From Pelagibacteraceae bacterium AG-470-E16 (GTDB lineage Bacteria > Pseudomonadota > Alphaproteobacteria > Pelagibacterales > Pelagibacteraceae), in contig QCSF01000001.1 in NCBI GenBank assembly GCA_003209195.1, positions 1-64,000 of the forward strand: 64,000 bases of DNA. Reading direction: 5' to 3'. Position numbers and translations under genes: made by a program. Positions 1-10,941 of this stretch are shown piece by piece (position 1 is the stretch's first letter; the number at the start of each line of letters is the position of its first letter). The notes under the pieces were generated by a model. That model saw only the letters and a list, made by a program, of their open reading frames with translations. It was not told where the DNA came from and searched no databases.

Positions 1-77
1 ATATGCAGACAACCAGTTTCAGCTCCGCCTATGTCCATATTTGGAATTATTTGAAGTAACCTAATATTTGCACTCAT
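1..77 (-). CDS. Glycosyltransferase (GT4/RfaG-like), N-terminus only, runs off left edge
   Basis: Manual minus-strand translation from ATG at 77: MSANIRLLQIIPNMDIGGAETGCLHI; the 'LQIIPNMDIGGAE' start is typical of GT4 glycosyltransferases. Not in the ORF track (truncated). Confidence 0.75.
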   Translation of the reverse strand, partial: MSANIRLLQIIPNMDIGGAETGCLH

Positions 78-109
78 TTAAAAGATCTAATAATTATATA
101 TTATTTCAA

Positions 110-868
110 ATGAAAAACAAAAAAAAATATTACATTTCCTCAAATCATCAGTCAATTCATTACACTAAAGTGAGTTCTAAAAGCAATATAGCTATTTTTT
201 ATCTTCATGGATTAATGTCGGATATTACAGGAAAAAAAGTAAGATTTTTAAAATCTTTTTGTAAAAAAAAAAAAATTAATTTTTTAGCTTTTGATTATTC
301 GGGCCATGGAAAATCATCTGGCAATTTTGAAAATCAAGGAATTGATGACTGGGTAAAAGAAGCATATGAAATATGTCAAAGTATGTTGAAAAATAAAAAA
401 ATTATTTTAGTAGGTTCTTCTTGTGGAGGATGGATTGCTGCAATTCTGATTTGGAAATTAAAGAATATTTTAGGTTTTGTGGGTATTTCATCTGCACCTG
501 ACTTCACAAAATATTTAATGTGGAATACGTTTTCAAATAAGACAAAAAAAATCATTAACTCTGGTAAAATATACAAACTTAAAAGTGACTATGATGGATT
601 TTATCCCATTGGAAAAACTTTAATAAAAAGTGGTAATGATAATTTAATTTTACATAAAAAAATATTATGTAATTTCCCAATTCGTTTAATTCATGGGTTA
701 AAAGATAAAATTGTACCTGCTAAATATTCATATTTTTTATCAAAAACTATTGTATCAAAAGACACTTTAATATTAATTCAAAATGATGGGGACCATAGTT
801 TGTCCTCAAAAAAAGACTTGAAAAGAATAGTTGGAGAAATAATTTCTATAGCTAATTTAAAAAATTAA
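110..868 (+). CDS. Alpha/beta hydrolase
   Basis: ORF 68..868; GxSxGG nucleophile elbow (VGSSCGGW), late Asp and His (DGDHS). ATG at 110 preferred over TTG at 68, which would overlap the minus-strand glycosyltransferase start. Confidence 0.8.
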   Translation: MKNKKKYYISSNHQSIHYTKVSSKSNIAIFYLHGLMSDITGKKVRFLKSFCKKKKINFLAFDYSGHGKSSGNFENQGIDDWVKEAYEICQSMLKNKKIILVGSSCGGWIAAILIWKLKNILGFVGISSAPDFTKYLMWNTFSNKTKKIINSGKIYKLKSDYDGFYPIGKTLIKSGNDNLILHKKILCNFPIRLIHGLKDKIVPAKYSYFLSKTIVSKDTLILIQNDGDHSLSSKKDLKRIVGEIISIANLKN

Positions 869-3800
869 CCAGCTTGTTTTTTAATTCCCTTATTCGTCAC
901 TGGTTGAGCTAATTTGTCTAGCATTTCTAATGGACATATTTGAAAAAAATAATTTAGATTTATATCCCATTCATAAAGAATTTTTTTTGAATACTTTGAC
1001 TTGGTATATTTTGCATGCTCTTCAACAAGTTTTTTTAAAAAACCTTTCCAGTAATCAGTTTCAACTTTATTCCAAATTACACTATTTGGGTTAATTAAAT
1101 TATGTAATTTATTTTCTAAATCAAATACAAATGCCATCCCACCTGTCATACCTGCAGCAAAATTATCTCCAACGTCACCTAAAAATACAGTGGCTCCTCC
1201 GGTCATATATTCACAGCCATTAGTTCCGCATCCCTCTACAACTGAAATTGCTCCAGAATTCCTTACTGCAAACCTTTCACCAGCTTGTCCGGCAGCAAAT
1301 AATTTTCCACTAGTAGCTCCATATAAAACTGTATTACCAATAATTGTATTTTTTTGAGTTTCTATTTCAGTTGCTCTTGCTGGTCTAACAACAATTGTTC
1401 CGCCAGATAATCCTTTTCCTACATAATCATTGCAATCACCAATAACCTCAAGATTAATTCCTTTGACAGTAAATGCTCCTAAGGATTGTCCTGCAGATCC
1501 TCTAAGTTTTATATTAATCTGATTTTCGTTAAACGATCTATCTTTAAAAGTCGTTACTAAACTTGAAGCTAACATCGCACCTACTGATCTATCAGTATTT
1601 TTTATATTATAATTTAATTCTACATTTTGACCACTTTTAATTAAAGGCATTACATCTTTTATAATTTTTTTGTCTAAAGTGTGAGGAACTTCATTCCTAA
1701 TTTTCTCATCACAATACCTTGGATTATCTCCTGGATCTGCTTGAACCAAAAGTGGATTAAAATCTAAATCGTCTAAATTAGGTGAGCCTTTAGATATTTG
1801 CATTAATAAGTCAGTTCTACCAATTACATCATTTAATGATTTACAACCTAATCCTGCTAAAATTTCCCTCACTTCTTCAGCAACGAATGTGAATAGACTT
1901 ACAACTTTTTCTGGTGTTCCAATAAACTTTGCTCTTAAATCATCTCTTTGAGTGCAAATGCCAACTGGACAAGTATCTGAATGACATTGTCTTACCATAA
2001 TACAACCCATAGCTATCAAACTTGTAGTTGCAATTCCAAACTCATCAGCTCCCATCATCGCGGCCATTACAACGTCTCTTCCTGTTTTAATACTACCATC
2101 TGTTCTTAAAACAACCTTATGTCTCAAATTATTCATTGTTAAAATTTGGTTTGATTCAGTTAAACCCATCTCCCATGGAAGACCGACATATTTTACACTT
2201 GTTTGAGGTGTGGCTCCAGATCCTCCATTATGTCCACTAATTAAAATTATATCTGCTTTTGCTTTAGCAACGCCAGCTGCAATTGTTCCAACACCAGTTG
2301 AAGCAACTAATTTAACCCCAACACGTGCAATTGGATTAATTTGTTTTAAATCATAAATTAGTTGAGCTAAATCTTCGATCGAATAAATATCATGATGTGG
2401 CGGTGGAGAAACTAATGTTACTCCAGGAGTTGAATGTCTTAACTTTGATATATATTTAGATACTTTAAATCCAGGCAATTGACCACCTTCACCTGGCTTT
2501 GCTCCTTGTGCAATTTTAATCTCTATTTCATTACAATTGTTTAAATATTTTGCAGTAACACCAAACCTTCCAGATGCTACTTGTTTTACTCTGGAATTAG
2601 CATTATCACCATTAGACCTTGGGGTAAATCTATCTTCATCTTCCCCTCCCTCACCGCTACAGGATGCGCCACCAATTCTATTCATTGCAATTGCTAATGT
2701 TTCATGAGCTTCTTTTGACAAAGCTCCCATTGACATGCTTCCAGTTCCAAATCTTTTTCTAATTTCAGTAACCGACTCCACTTCATCTAATGGTATTGGT
2801 TTTTTTTTTGGTTTAAAACCTAATAAATCTCTCAAATGAATGGGTGGCATTTCATGAACAAGTTTAGAGTATTTTTTGTAAGTGCTGAACGAGTCGTTTG
2901 AAACAGCAGTTTGTAATAAATGCATTGTTTTAGCTTGATAACCGTGTGTCTCTCCACCGTGGCGATATTTATAGATACCTCCGATTGGTAAAGATATAAT
3001 ATTCTCTCTGAATGTTTTGCTGTGTTGATTTTTAATCATCTCTTCGATTCCTGTAATACCGATACCTGAGATTCTTGATTCTAAACCTGGAAAATACTCC
3101 GAAACTAATGAGCGGCTTAATCCTAATGATTGAAAGTTTAAACCACCTCTGTAAGAACTTATAACTGAAATACCCATTTTTGACATAATTTTTAATAATC
3201 CATCATTTATAGCTTTTACATATTTTTGAACGCATTCATCAAAACTCAATTTTCCAAATAGACCTTTTTCAAATCTTTGGTAGATTGAATCAATTGTTAG
3301 GTAAGGATTGACAGTTGTTGCGCCTGCTCCAATTAAAACTGCAAAATAATGCGTATCTAAACATTCGGCAGATTTTACATGAATAGAAACAAATTTTCTT
3401 ATTCCTAAATTTGTTAAGTGTGACTGCAAGGCTCCTAAAGCTAAGATAACTGGAATTGGAACTCTTTTTTCTGAAATATTTTCATCGGTTATTACTAGAT
3501 TTTTTGCTCCACCACGTACAAATTCTTCGGCTTCAGACCTAATTCTGTCTAATTGACTTTTTAAATTGTTTTTTTCATTAATTTCATAGGATAAATCAAT
3601 TGTCTTTAATTCATCTTTAAAGATATCGCGTATTTTTTTAAATTGAGAATTTGTAAGAACTGGACTGTCAAGTAAGTAACTTTTTTGTTTAGTTAATTTA
3701 TCATCTAATATATTTTCAAGATTCCCCAATCTTGTATTCAATGACATAACTCTGTTTTCTCTTAACGAGTCTATAGGAGGGTTAGTGACTTGACTGAAAT

Positions 3801-5372
3801 TTTGTCTAAAAAAGTGAGACAATGGTCTATACTTGCTTGACAAAACTGCTATTGGGGTATCATCACCCATTGATCCCACAGCTTCTTTGGCATCCTCTAT
3901 CATGGGATGAAGAATAATTTCTAGATCTTCTATGCTAAGACCAGCTAATAACTGACGTTGTCTTAATTCATTTCCTCGATAAAAATTTTTTTCTTTTAAA
4001 TTTTTAAAATTTTTTGATAAGTCTATATGATTAGATGCAAACTCCTTATAAATAGGGTTTGATGCTAAATGATCTTTAGTTTTTTTATCATTAAAATATT
4101 TACCTTTATCTAAGTCTAATGAAATCATTTGTCCTGGTCCAACTCTACCTCTGTACTGAATATTTTGCTCAGACACATGCACCATTCCTGTTTCAGAGCC
4201 TGCGAATAACATTTTATCTTTTGTTATCGTGTATCTTAATGGTCTCAAACCATTTCGGTCAGACGCCGCTACGATCCATCGACCATCGAATGCAGCAACA
4301 GCGGCAGGTCCATCCCAAGGCTCAATCACTGAGTTCAAGTAATTATACATATCTCTATGAGCCTTTGATATTATTTTACTCTTTTTTGACCATGCCTCCG
4401 GAATTAACATCATCTTTGCAATTGGTAGCTCTCTTCCACCTCTAACAAGTAATTCAAATGCAGCATCGAGAGATGCAGTATCTGAGTTATTAGCTTTTAT
4501 AATAGGTTTAATATCATCTATATTTTCAAAGAGGTCACTTTCCATTCCTGCTTCATGTGTTTTCATCCAATTTACATTACCGTTTAAGGTGTTTATTTCA
4601 CCATTATGAGCGATTACTCTAAAAGGCTGTGCTAATTCCCATGAGGGAAAAGTATTTGTTGAAAATCTTTGATGAAAAATTGCAAATCTAGATGAAAATC
4701 TTTCATCAATTAAATCAGGATAAAAATCTGCAATGTTTTCAGCTAGAAACATGCCTTTATATATTACTGACTTAGAACTAAGTGATGAAATATAAAAATC
4801 ATTAAGTTGCTCTTTTGCAGCGTTTTTTTCAATTTTCTTTCTAATTACAAAAAGTTTCCTTTCTAATTCTTGAAAATTATATTTTTTTCACATGCAAAAA
4901 TAATTTGTTCAATTTCAGGTCTTGTGTCATTAGCTTTTTGCCCTAAAACCTTTGGATTTACAGGCACCTGACGCCATCCGTGGATCTCAAATGATCCATT
5001 TAAGAGCTCTTGCTCAACAAGAGTTCTACATCTTTCTTGAGCAGAGTAATTTGTTCTTGGTAAAAAGACCATGCCTAGACAAATTTCTTGGTTCTCCTTT
5101 AATTTATGTCCTGTTTTTTCAACCTCTTCTGCAAAAAAATCTCTGCTAAATTCAATATGTATACCTGCTCCATCACCAGTCTTGCCATCCGCATCTACAG
5201 CACCTCTGTGCCAAACCGCCTTTAAAGCATCTATTCCATTTTCAACAACTTCTCTTTTAGGTTTTCCAGTCATAGAAGCAACAAAACCAACACCGCATGC
5301 ATCATGGTCTACAATTCTTAATTTTGCATTCTCTAGTTTTTTTCTATTATACAAATATTGATTGTTAATCAT
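865..5372 (-). CDS. gltB: Glutamate synthase large subunit, interrupted by one frame change near 4882-4888
   Basis: ORF 4863..5372 encodes the class II amidotransferase N-terminus (VDHDACGVGF); ORF 865..4752 encodes the rest, including the FMN/3Fe-4S synthase domain and GXGXG repeats. Bridging sequence in the downstream frame reads KKYNFQELERKLFVIRKKIEKNAAKEQLNDFYISSLSSKSVIYKGMFLAEN. One added base gives 4509 nt / 1502 aa. Confidence 0.93.
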
Positions 5373-6808
5373 TATGCTGCTCGGATTTTTTTTTGAGAAA
5401 GTTGATTTAGATACTCACTTATACCATTAGCAGCATCTTTTCCATCACGAATTGCCCAAACAACTAATGACGCGCCTCGAACAATATCCCCAGCAGCAAA
5501 AACACCTTTGATGTTAGTCTTCAAAGTTTTTAAATCTACTTTTATTGTTCCCCATTTTGTTACATCAAGTCCTGGTTCATTAAATAATTTAGGAACATCT
5601 TCAGGTTCAAATCCTAAAGCCTCGATAACTAGATCTGCTTTTAAAGTTTCTTCATGACCCTCAATAATTTTTGGTGATTGTCTACCTGATGCGTCAGGCT
5701 CACCTAATCTCATTTTGTTAATTACTACCTCTTTTACTTCACTCTGACCTTTAAAAACTTTTGGACTTGATAACCAAATAAATTTAACTCCCTCCTCCTC
5801 TGCATTTAAAACTTCTCTAGCAGAGCCTGGCATATTAGCTTTATCTCTTCTGTACAAACAAGAAACAGATTTTGCTTTTTGCCTTACTGCAGTTCTGACA
5901 CAATCCATTGCAGTATCTCCACCACCTACTACAATTACATTTTTACCTTCAGCATTTAATATTCCATTGTCAAAGTCTCTAACTTTGTCACCCAAACCTT
6001 TTTTATTTGATGCTGTCAAAAATTTCATTGCTGGAAAAATATTTTTTAATTCTGAACCTGGTTTATCAATCTTCCTTGCTTTATAAACTCCTGTTGCAAT
6101 TAAAATTGCATCATGTTTATCCTTTAATTCTTTTAAGGTTGAACTTTTTCCAACTTCAAAATTATTTATTATTTTTATATTACTATCTAAAAGTAATTTA
6201 GTTCTTCTAAGTACTACTGATTTATCTAATTTGAAATTTGGAATTCCATATATTAGTAAACCGCCAGTCCTATCATGCCTGTCATAAATTGTAACTTGAT
6301 AACCTTGTTTTCTTAATTCTGTTGCTGCAGCTATTCCTGCTGGACCTGCACCTATTATACCAACTGACTGTTTTAACTCTTTCAAAGGTTTAATAGGCTT
6401 GACCCAACCATTCTCCCATGCTGTATTAGTAATAAATTTTTCAACCGCTCCAATAGTAACTGTGCCATGCCCAGACTGTTCAATAACACAGTTACCCTCG
6501 CATAATCGATCTTGAGGACAGATACTACCGCACACCTCAGGCATTGAGTTAGTTGCAGATGAAATTTCATAAGCATCTTTCAAACGTCCTTCAGCAGTTA
6601 GCTTCAACCAATCAGGAATATTATTTTGTAACGGGCAGTGAACTTGGCAAAATGGTGTGCCGCATTGTGAACACCTGCTAGCTTGCTCTTTTGCTTTAGA
6701 ATTAATAAATTCTTTATAAATCTCCAAAAAATTGTCTTTTCTTGTGTCAGTACTAACCTTTTCAGGAGTTTCCCTTTTTAAATTTACAAATTTTAACATT
6801 TTTGTCAT
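5372..6808 (-). CDS. gltD: Glutamate synthase small subunit (NADPH)
   Basis: Cys-rich N-terminus (RCSQCGTPFCQVHCPLQNNIPDW), GAGPAGIAAA and GGGDTAMDC dinucleotide-binding motifs; directly upstream of gltB. Confidence 0.95.
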   Translation of the reverse strand: MTKMLKFVNLKRETPEKVSTDTRKDNFLEIYKEFINSKAKEQASRCSQCGTPFCQVHCPLQNNIPDWLKLTAEGRLKDAYEISSATNSMPEVCGSICPQDRLCEGNCVIEQSGHGTVTIGAVEKFITNTAWENGWVKPIKPLKELKQSVGIIGAGPAGIAAATELRKQGYQVTIYDRHDRTGGLLIYGIPNFKLDKSVVLRRTKLLLDSNIKIINNFEVGKSSTLKELKDKHDAILIATGVYKARKIDKPGSELKNIFPAMKFLTASNKKGLGDKVRDFDNGILNAEGKNVIVVGGGDTAMDCVRTAVRQKAKSVSCLYRRDKANMPGSAREVLNAEEEGVKFIWLSSPKVFKGQSEVKEVVINKMRLGEPDASGRQSPKIIEGHEETLKADLVIEALGFEPEDVPKLFNEPGLDVTKWGTIKVDLKTLKTNIKGVFAAGDIVRGASLVVWAIRDGKDAANGISEYLNQLSQKKIRAA

Positions 6809-7019
6809 AAAAAAGATTTCATACAGAATAATTTAATTAAGTATACTAATTTTAGTAAACATTTAATTACTTTAAAAACCAATAAATACAACAAATATTA
6901 TCAAATGATACTTTTTTTTCATATTTTGCTAATAATTTGGAAAATATTGTAAAATCTACAAATATTTAAATAAACTTTAAATAGCCTTTAATTCTAAATA
7001 ATAATAATTCAATCAATGT

Positions 7020-7799
7020 ATGAATTTCACAATAATACTAAGCTTAATATTATTATCTATCATTCAAGGAATTACTGAATGGTTGCCAATATCTTCAAGC
7101 GGGATTTTAGTTGTTCTGGAGGAAATTATAAAATTTGAAGATAAAAATTTTAATCTTTTATTTAACATTTCAGTACACACAGGATCTTTAACTGCGGTTA
7201 TCATATTTTTTAAAAGAGATATTCTTGGTTTATTTAAAAATATTAATTTGCTAAATAACATTATTATCGCAACTATACCTGCAATTGTTTTCGGATTTTT
7301 AATAAAAATTTTAAATATAAATATATTTTTACAAGATATTAAAATTGTGACTGCTACAACTTTATTTTTTTCAGTAATTTTATATCTATCTGATAGGACA
7401 AAAGTCTGCAGAACTTTCGATAAACATATATCAAATAAACATTCTCTTTACATTGGATTAGCACAAGCTTTAGCTTTCATACCCGGGACCAGCAGATCCG
7501 GAATCACAATTACTTGTGCGAGATACTTAGGTTTTTCTAGAATAGACTCATCAAAATTTAGTTTTATTATTTCTATTCCAACATTATTTGCAGCTGGCGT
7601 TTTAGGAATAAGCGACGCAGTTTTAAATTTTGATGCTGAAATAATTTTGTTGTTAACTATTGGGTTTGTTACCTCTCTGATAATATCACTTGTATGTATA
7701 AATTTTTTTTTAAAATTTATTAAAAATAATACTTTAACTTTATTTGTAATAATTAGAATAATTTTAGGATTATTATTAATTTTTTATTTAGCAAATTGA
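7020..7799 (+). CDS. uppP: Undecaprenyl-diphosphatase
   Basis: QGITEWLPISSSG and PGTSRSGITI motifs; multiple TM segments. Confidence 0.93.
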   Translation: MNFTIILSLILLSIIQGITEWLPISSSGILVVLEEIIKFEDKNFNLLFNISVHTGSLTAVIIFFKRDILGLFKNINLLNNIIIATIPAIVFGFLIKILNINIFLQDIKIVTATTLFFSVILYLSDRTKVCRTFDKHISNKHSLYIGLAQALAFIPGTSRSGITITCARYLGFSRIDSSKFSFIISIPTLFAAGVLGISDAVLNFDAEIILLLTIGFVTSLIISLVCINFFLKFIKNNTLTLFVIIRIILGLLLIFYLAN

Positions 7800-8740
7800 C
7801 CTTCTTTTCTAAATCTCCACAAATAGTTTGGAATAATTTTTCTTAGACCTTGAGGATCAATACCTAAATCTTTAAGAGTTTTATTTTTCATAGTTGCTAT
7901 ATTGTCACCAGCTTCCAGGGTTTTTATTTGATCTAAAGTTAACATTGGCTTAGGAGCTAGACCTAGTATAGTTCCCTGTATCCTACCAACCCAATTTGGT
8001 ATTGGGATAATTAAATTTTTTACACGAATTTCATTTGAAATAATTCTTAAAATTTCTTGTAGTGTAAAGATTTCATTTCCTACAAACTCAATAGTTTCAT
8101 TTTTAATTTCTTGATTTATTATTTTTTCAACTCCAAGTGCAATATCTCCAACATATACAGGAGCGAACTTAACTGTTGAACCTGCAAGAGGTATAATTGG
8201 AAATAATTTTATTAACTTAGCAAACATATTTGTAAAATCCGTCACACCTCCGAAAACCAATGATGGTTTAATTATTGTAAAATTTTTTAAATCTTTTTTA
8301 ATTTGTTCTTCAGCCTGAAATTTACTTTCAAGATATTGAGATTCTGTATTTTCTTTCACTCCTAAGCTAGAAAAATGAATAAAATGATCTATTGATGATT
8401 CTTCTTTAATTGCTAATATTAAATTTTTTACAAAATCGAAATGTAGCTTTTTAAATTTTGCATTACCTTTTTCATAAAGTATTCCAATTAAATTTAGACA
8501 GATATCAGAACCCCTTATAAAACTTTTTATTTGTTCGAGTGAATTAATATTGATTTTTTCAATTTTAATTTGACCGGGATCACTTACAGTTGATTTAATT
8601 TCGATTACATTCTCCCTAAATGGCTCTCTAGTCGCAATTTTAATTTGGTGCCCTTTCTTGGCCAAAAGCCTTACTATAGAGCTTCCTACAAATCCCGTAC
8701 CACCAAAAAGACAGATTTTTTTTGAATTAACTAAAGACAT
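7784..8740 (-). CDS. Complex I NDUFA9-like NAD(P)-dependent epimerase/dehydrogenase family protein
   Basis: GGTGFVGSSIVRLLAKKGH Rossmann motif, NDUFA9-like overall; internal Met at 8740 is an alternative to 8749. Confidence 0.85.
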   Translation of the reverse strand: MSLVNSKKICLFGGTGFVGSSIVRLLAKKGHQIKIATREPFRENVIEIKSTVSDPGQIKIEKININSLEQIKSFIRGSDICLNLIGILYEKGNAKFKKLHFDFVKNLILAIKEESSIDHFIHFSSLGVKENTESQYLESKFQAEEQIKKDLKNFTIIKPSLVFGGVTDFTNMFAKLIKLFPIIPLAGSTVKFAPVYVGDIALGVEKIINQEIKNETIEFVGNEIFTLQEILRIISNEIRVKNLIIPIPNWVGRIQGTILGLAPKPMLTLDQIKTLEAGDNIATMKNKTLKDLGIDPQGLRKIIPNYLWRFRKEGQFAK

Positions 8741-8763
8741 GTTATACAATCAGCAATTGAAAA

Positions 8764-9378
8764 ATGAATTTCAAATATAACTTAGACTTAAACGATCTGC
8801 TAAATGAAACAAGTTTAAAAAACGCCACAACTATTGCTATAGATGCCGAATTTTCTGGATTAAATCCGCTAACGGATAAACTTCATTTGATTCAAATATG
8901 CGATGGTACAGAATTCGTACATTTTATAAGATTTAAAGATAGTTATAATGCCCCGAACTTAAAAGAAATTCTTGAGAATGAAAACATTTTAAAAATTTTT
9001 CACTTTGGTAGGTCAGACCTTAGTTTTTTTAAAAAACATCTAAACATTAATGTTAAAAATATATTTGATACTAAAATTGCGTCAAAGATATGTAGAAAAT
9101 TTACTATGCATCATGGTTTAAAAAATTTAACAAAAGATTTGCTGGGTATTACACTTGATAAAGAAATGCAAACATCAGACTGGGGTGTTGACAAATATAC
9201 TGAACAACAAATTAAATATGCAGCTAATGATGTTTTGCACTTACATAAAATTAAAAATAAATTAGAGATAATCTTAAAACGAGAAAACAAACATCTACTT
9301 GCAGAAAAATGTTTTGAATTCTTAGATACTCGAACTGATTTAGATTTAAATGGTTTAGACGATATATTTGAGCATTGA
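8764..9378 (+). CDS. Ribonuclease D-like 3'-5' exonuclease
   Basis: DEDDy motifs: IDAEFSGL, FHFGRSDLSF, YAANDVLHL. Confidence 0.88.
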   Translation: MNFKYNLDLNDLLNETSLKNATTIAIDAEFSGLNPLTDKLHLIQICDGTEFVHFIRFKDSYNAPNLKEILENENILKIFHFGRSDLSFFKKHLNINVKNIFDTKIASKICRKFTMHHGLKNLTKDLLGITLDKEMQTSDWGVDKYTEQQIKYAANDVLHLHKIKNKLEIILKRENKHLLAEKCFEFLDTRTDLDLNGLDDIFEH

Positions 9379-10354
9379 AATGAAATCTGAAAAACAAATT
9401 TTAAATTTTGCTAAAAAAATTATAAATGAAGAAATTATAGCTTTATCCAAAATTAATAAACACTTAAATAAAAATTTTTCTAAAGCAGTAAATTTAATAA
9501 ATAATAGCAAAGGAAACATAGTTTTTTCTGGTGTCGGTAAATCGAAACTTATTCTCGAAAAAACGTGTGGTACTTTTTCCTCTCTTGGTATTTCAAGTTA
9601 TATTTTAGACCCTAATCAAGCAAGCCACGGAAGCTTGGGTAATTTACAAAAAAATGATACTTTAATTATTGCCTCTAACAGTGGTAATACAAATGAACTA
9701 TTATCAATATTTAAATTTGCAAAAAAATATAAAATTAAAATAATTGGTATATCTTCGAATTCTAAATCTCAGCTTTTTAAAAATTCCGATGTAAACATTA
9801 TTTATTCAAAAGTAAAAGAAGCGGGTGATAAAAATTTTAAATTAGTTCCCACAAGTTCTACAATTGCTTTAGCTGCAATTGGGGACGCACTAGCGATTTC
9901 TGTTGCAAAATTAAGAAATTTTAAAATTAGAGAGTTTGGTGAAACACATCCAAGTGGCTCTATTGGAAAATCTTTAACACCGATCAAAGAACTTTTAATT
10001 ACTGGAAAAAAAATTCCATATATAAATTCCAATGCTTCTTTTTCAGAAGTATTGTCTGCTATAGCTTCAAATAGGCTGGGTTGCGTTTTAATAAAAGATA
10101 AAAATTCTAAAAAACTATCTATTATCACAGATGGAGATACCGCAAGAGCTTCAACAAAGAATCTATATTTCTCAAAATTTAAAGCAAGAGACTTTATGAC
10201 AAAAAATCCAAAATACATTGATGAAATGACTCTAGCCCCAGACGCATTGTCAATTATGAATGATAAGAGGATTACGATTCTTTTAGTAAAGTCTAAGGGA
10301 GTGTTTAAAGGTCTTGTAAGTATACATTCAATTATTGAGTTTCTTGAGAAATGA
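9368..10354 (+). CDS. kdsD: KpsF/GutQ family arabinose-5-phosphate isomerase
   Basis: SIS domain (SGVGKS, SNSGNTNELL, HPSGSIGK) plus CBS pair. Confidence 0.92.
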   Translation: MSIEMKSEKQILNFAKKIINEEIIALSKINKHLNKNFSKAVNLINNSKGNIVFSGVGKSKLILEKTCGTFSSLGISSYILDPNQASHGSLGNLQKNDTLIIASNSGNTNELLSIFKFAKKYKIKIIGISSNSKSQLFKNSDVNIIYSKVKEAGDKNFKLVPTSSTIALAAIGDALAISVAKLRNFKIREFGETHPSGSIGKSLTPIKELLITGKKIPYINSNASFSEVLSAIASNRLGCVLIKDKNSKKLSIITDGDTARASTKNLYFSKFKARDFMTKNPKYIDEMTLAPDALSIMNDKRITILLVKSKGVFKGLVSIHSIIEFLEK

Positions 10355-10941
10355 TATCAAAAAAAACCAAATCTAATTTATTTTTATTAACGGTTTGCAT
10401 AGGTGCAATTTTTTTCTATACCTATTATATATCTCAGAATAAAGGATCTATAAAAATTGAAAAGGAAAAAGCCCCTGTAATAAACAAAAGTAATGAAGTT
10501 GAAAAAGGAATTACTAAATTCACTGATGTTGAATATAAAACTTCTAATGTTAAAAATAAGATATTCATTACCAAAGGTAGAGAGGCTTTTCTTAATAAAG
10601 ACAAACCCGATTTAATTCAATTAAATACTGTTCATAGTTATACAACGTTAAGTGATGGAACGATACTCAATATAAAATCAGATAAAGCGCAGTATTTTAA
10701 AAATACTAAAAATATAAAATATTTTCAAAATGTGAAAATTTTAAACAAAAATGGAATTATCACTGCTGAAGAAGCAAATTTTTTTTCAGAAAAAAATTTA
10801 ATAAGACTAAAAAAAAATGTTATATTTAAAGATACAAAAAACACCATTAAAGGAGATATAGCTGAACTTAATACTATATCAAATAACTTAGAAATTTTTA
10901 TGAATAAAAAACAGGATAAAGTTTATGGAAAAAGACAATAA
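10351..10941 (+). CDS. lptC: LPS export periplasmic protein LptC-like
   Basis: N-terminal TM then LptC-like beta-rich domain; between kdsD and lptB. Confidence 0.75.
   Translation: MISKKTKSNLFLLTVCIGAIFFYTYYISQNKGSIKIEKEKAPVINKSNEVEKGITKFTDVEYKTSNVKNKIFITKGREAFLNKDKPDLIQLNTVHSYTTLSDGTILNIKSDKAQYFKNTKNIKYFQNVKILNKNGIITAEEANFFSEKNLIRLKKNVIFKDTKNTIKGDIAELNTISNNLEIFMNKKQDKVYGKRQ

Noticed and set aside
4119-5361. Plus-strand ORFs 4119..4445, 4952..5149 and 5071..5361
   Set aside because: Antisense to well-supported gltB coding sequence; no recognisable protein features.
9802-10218. Minus-strand 138-aa ORF
   Set aside because: Shadow ORF antisense to kdsD.
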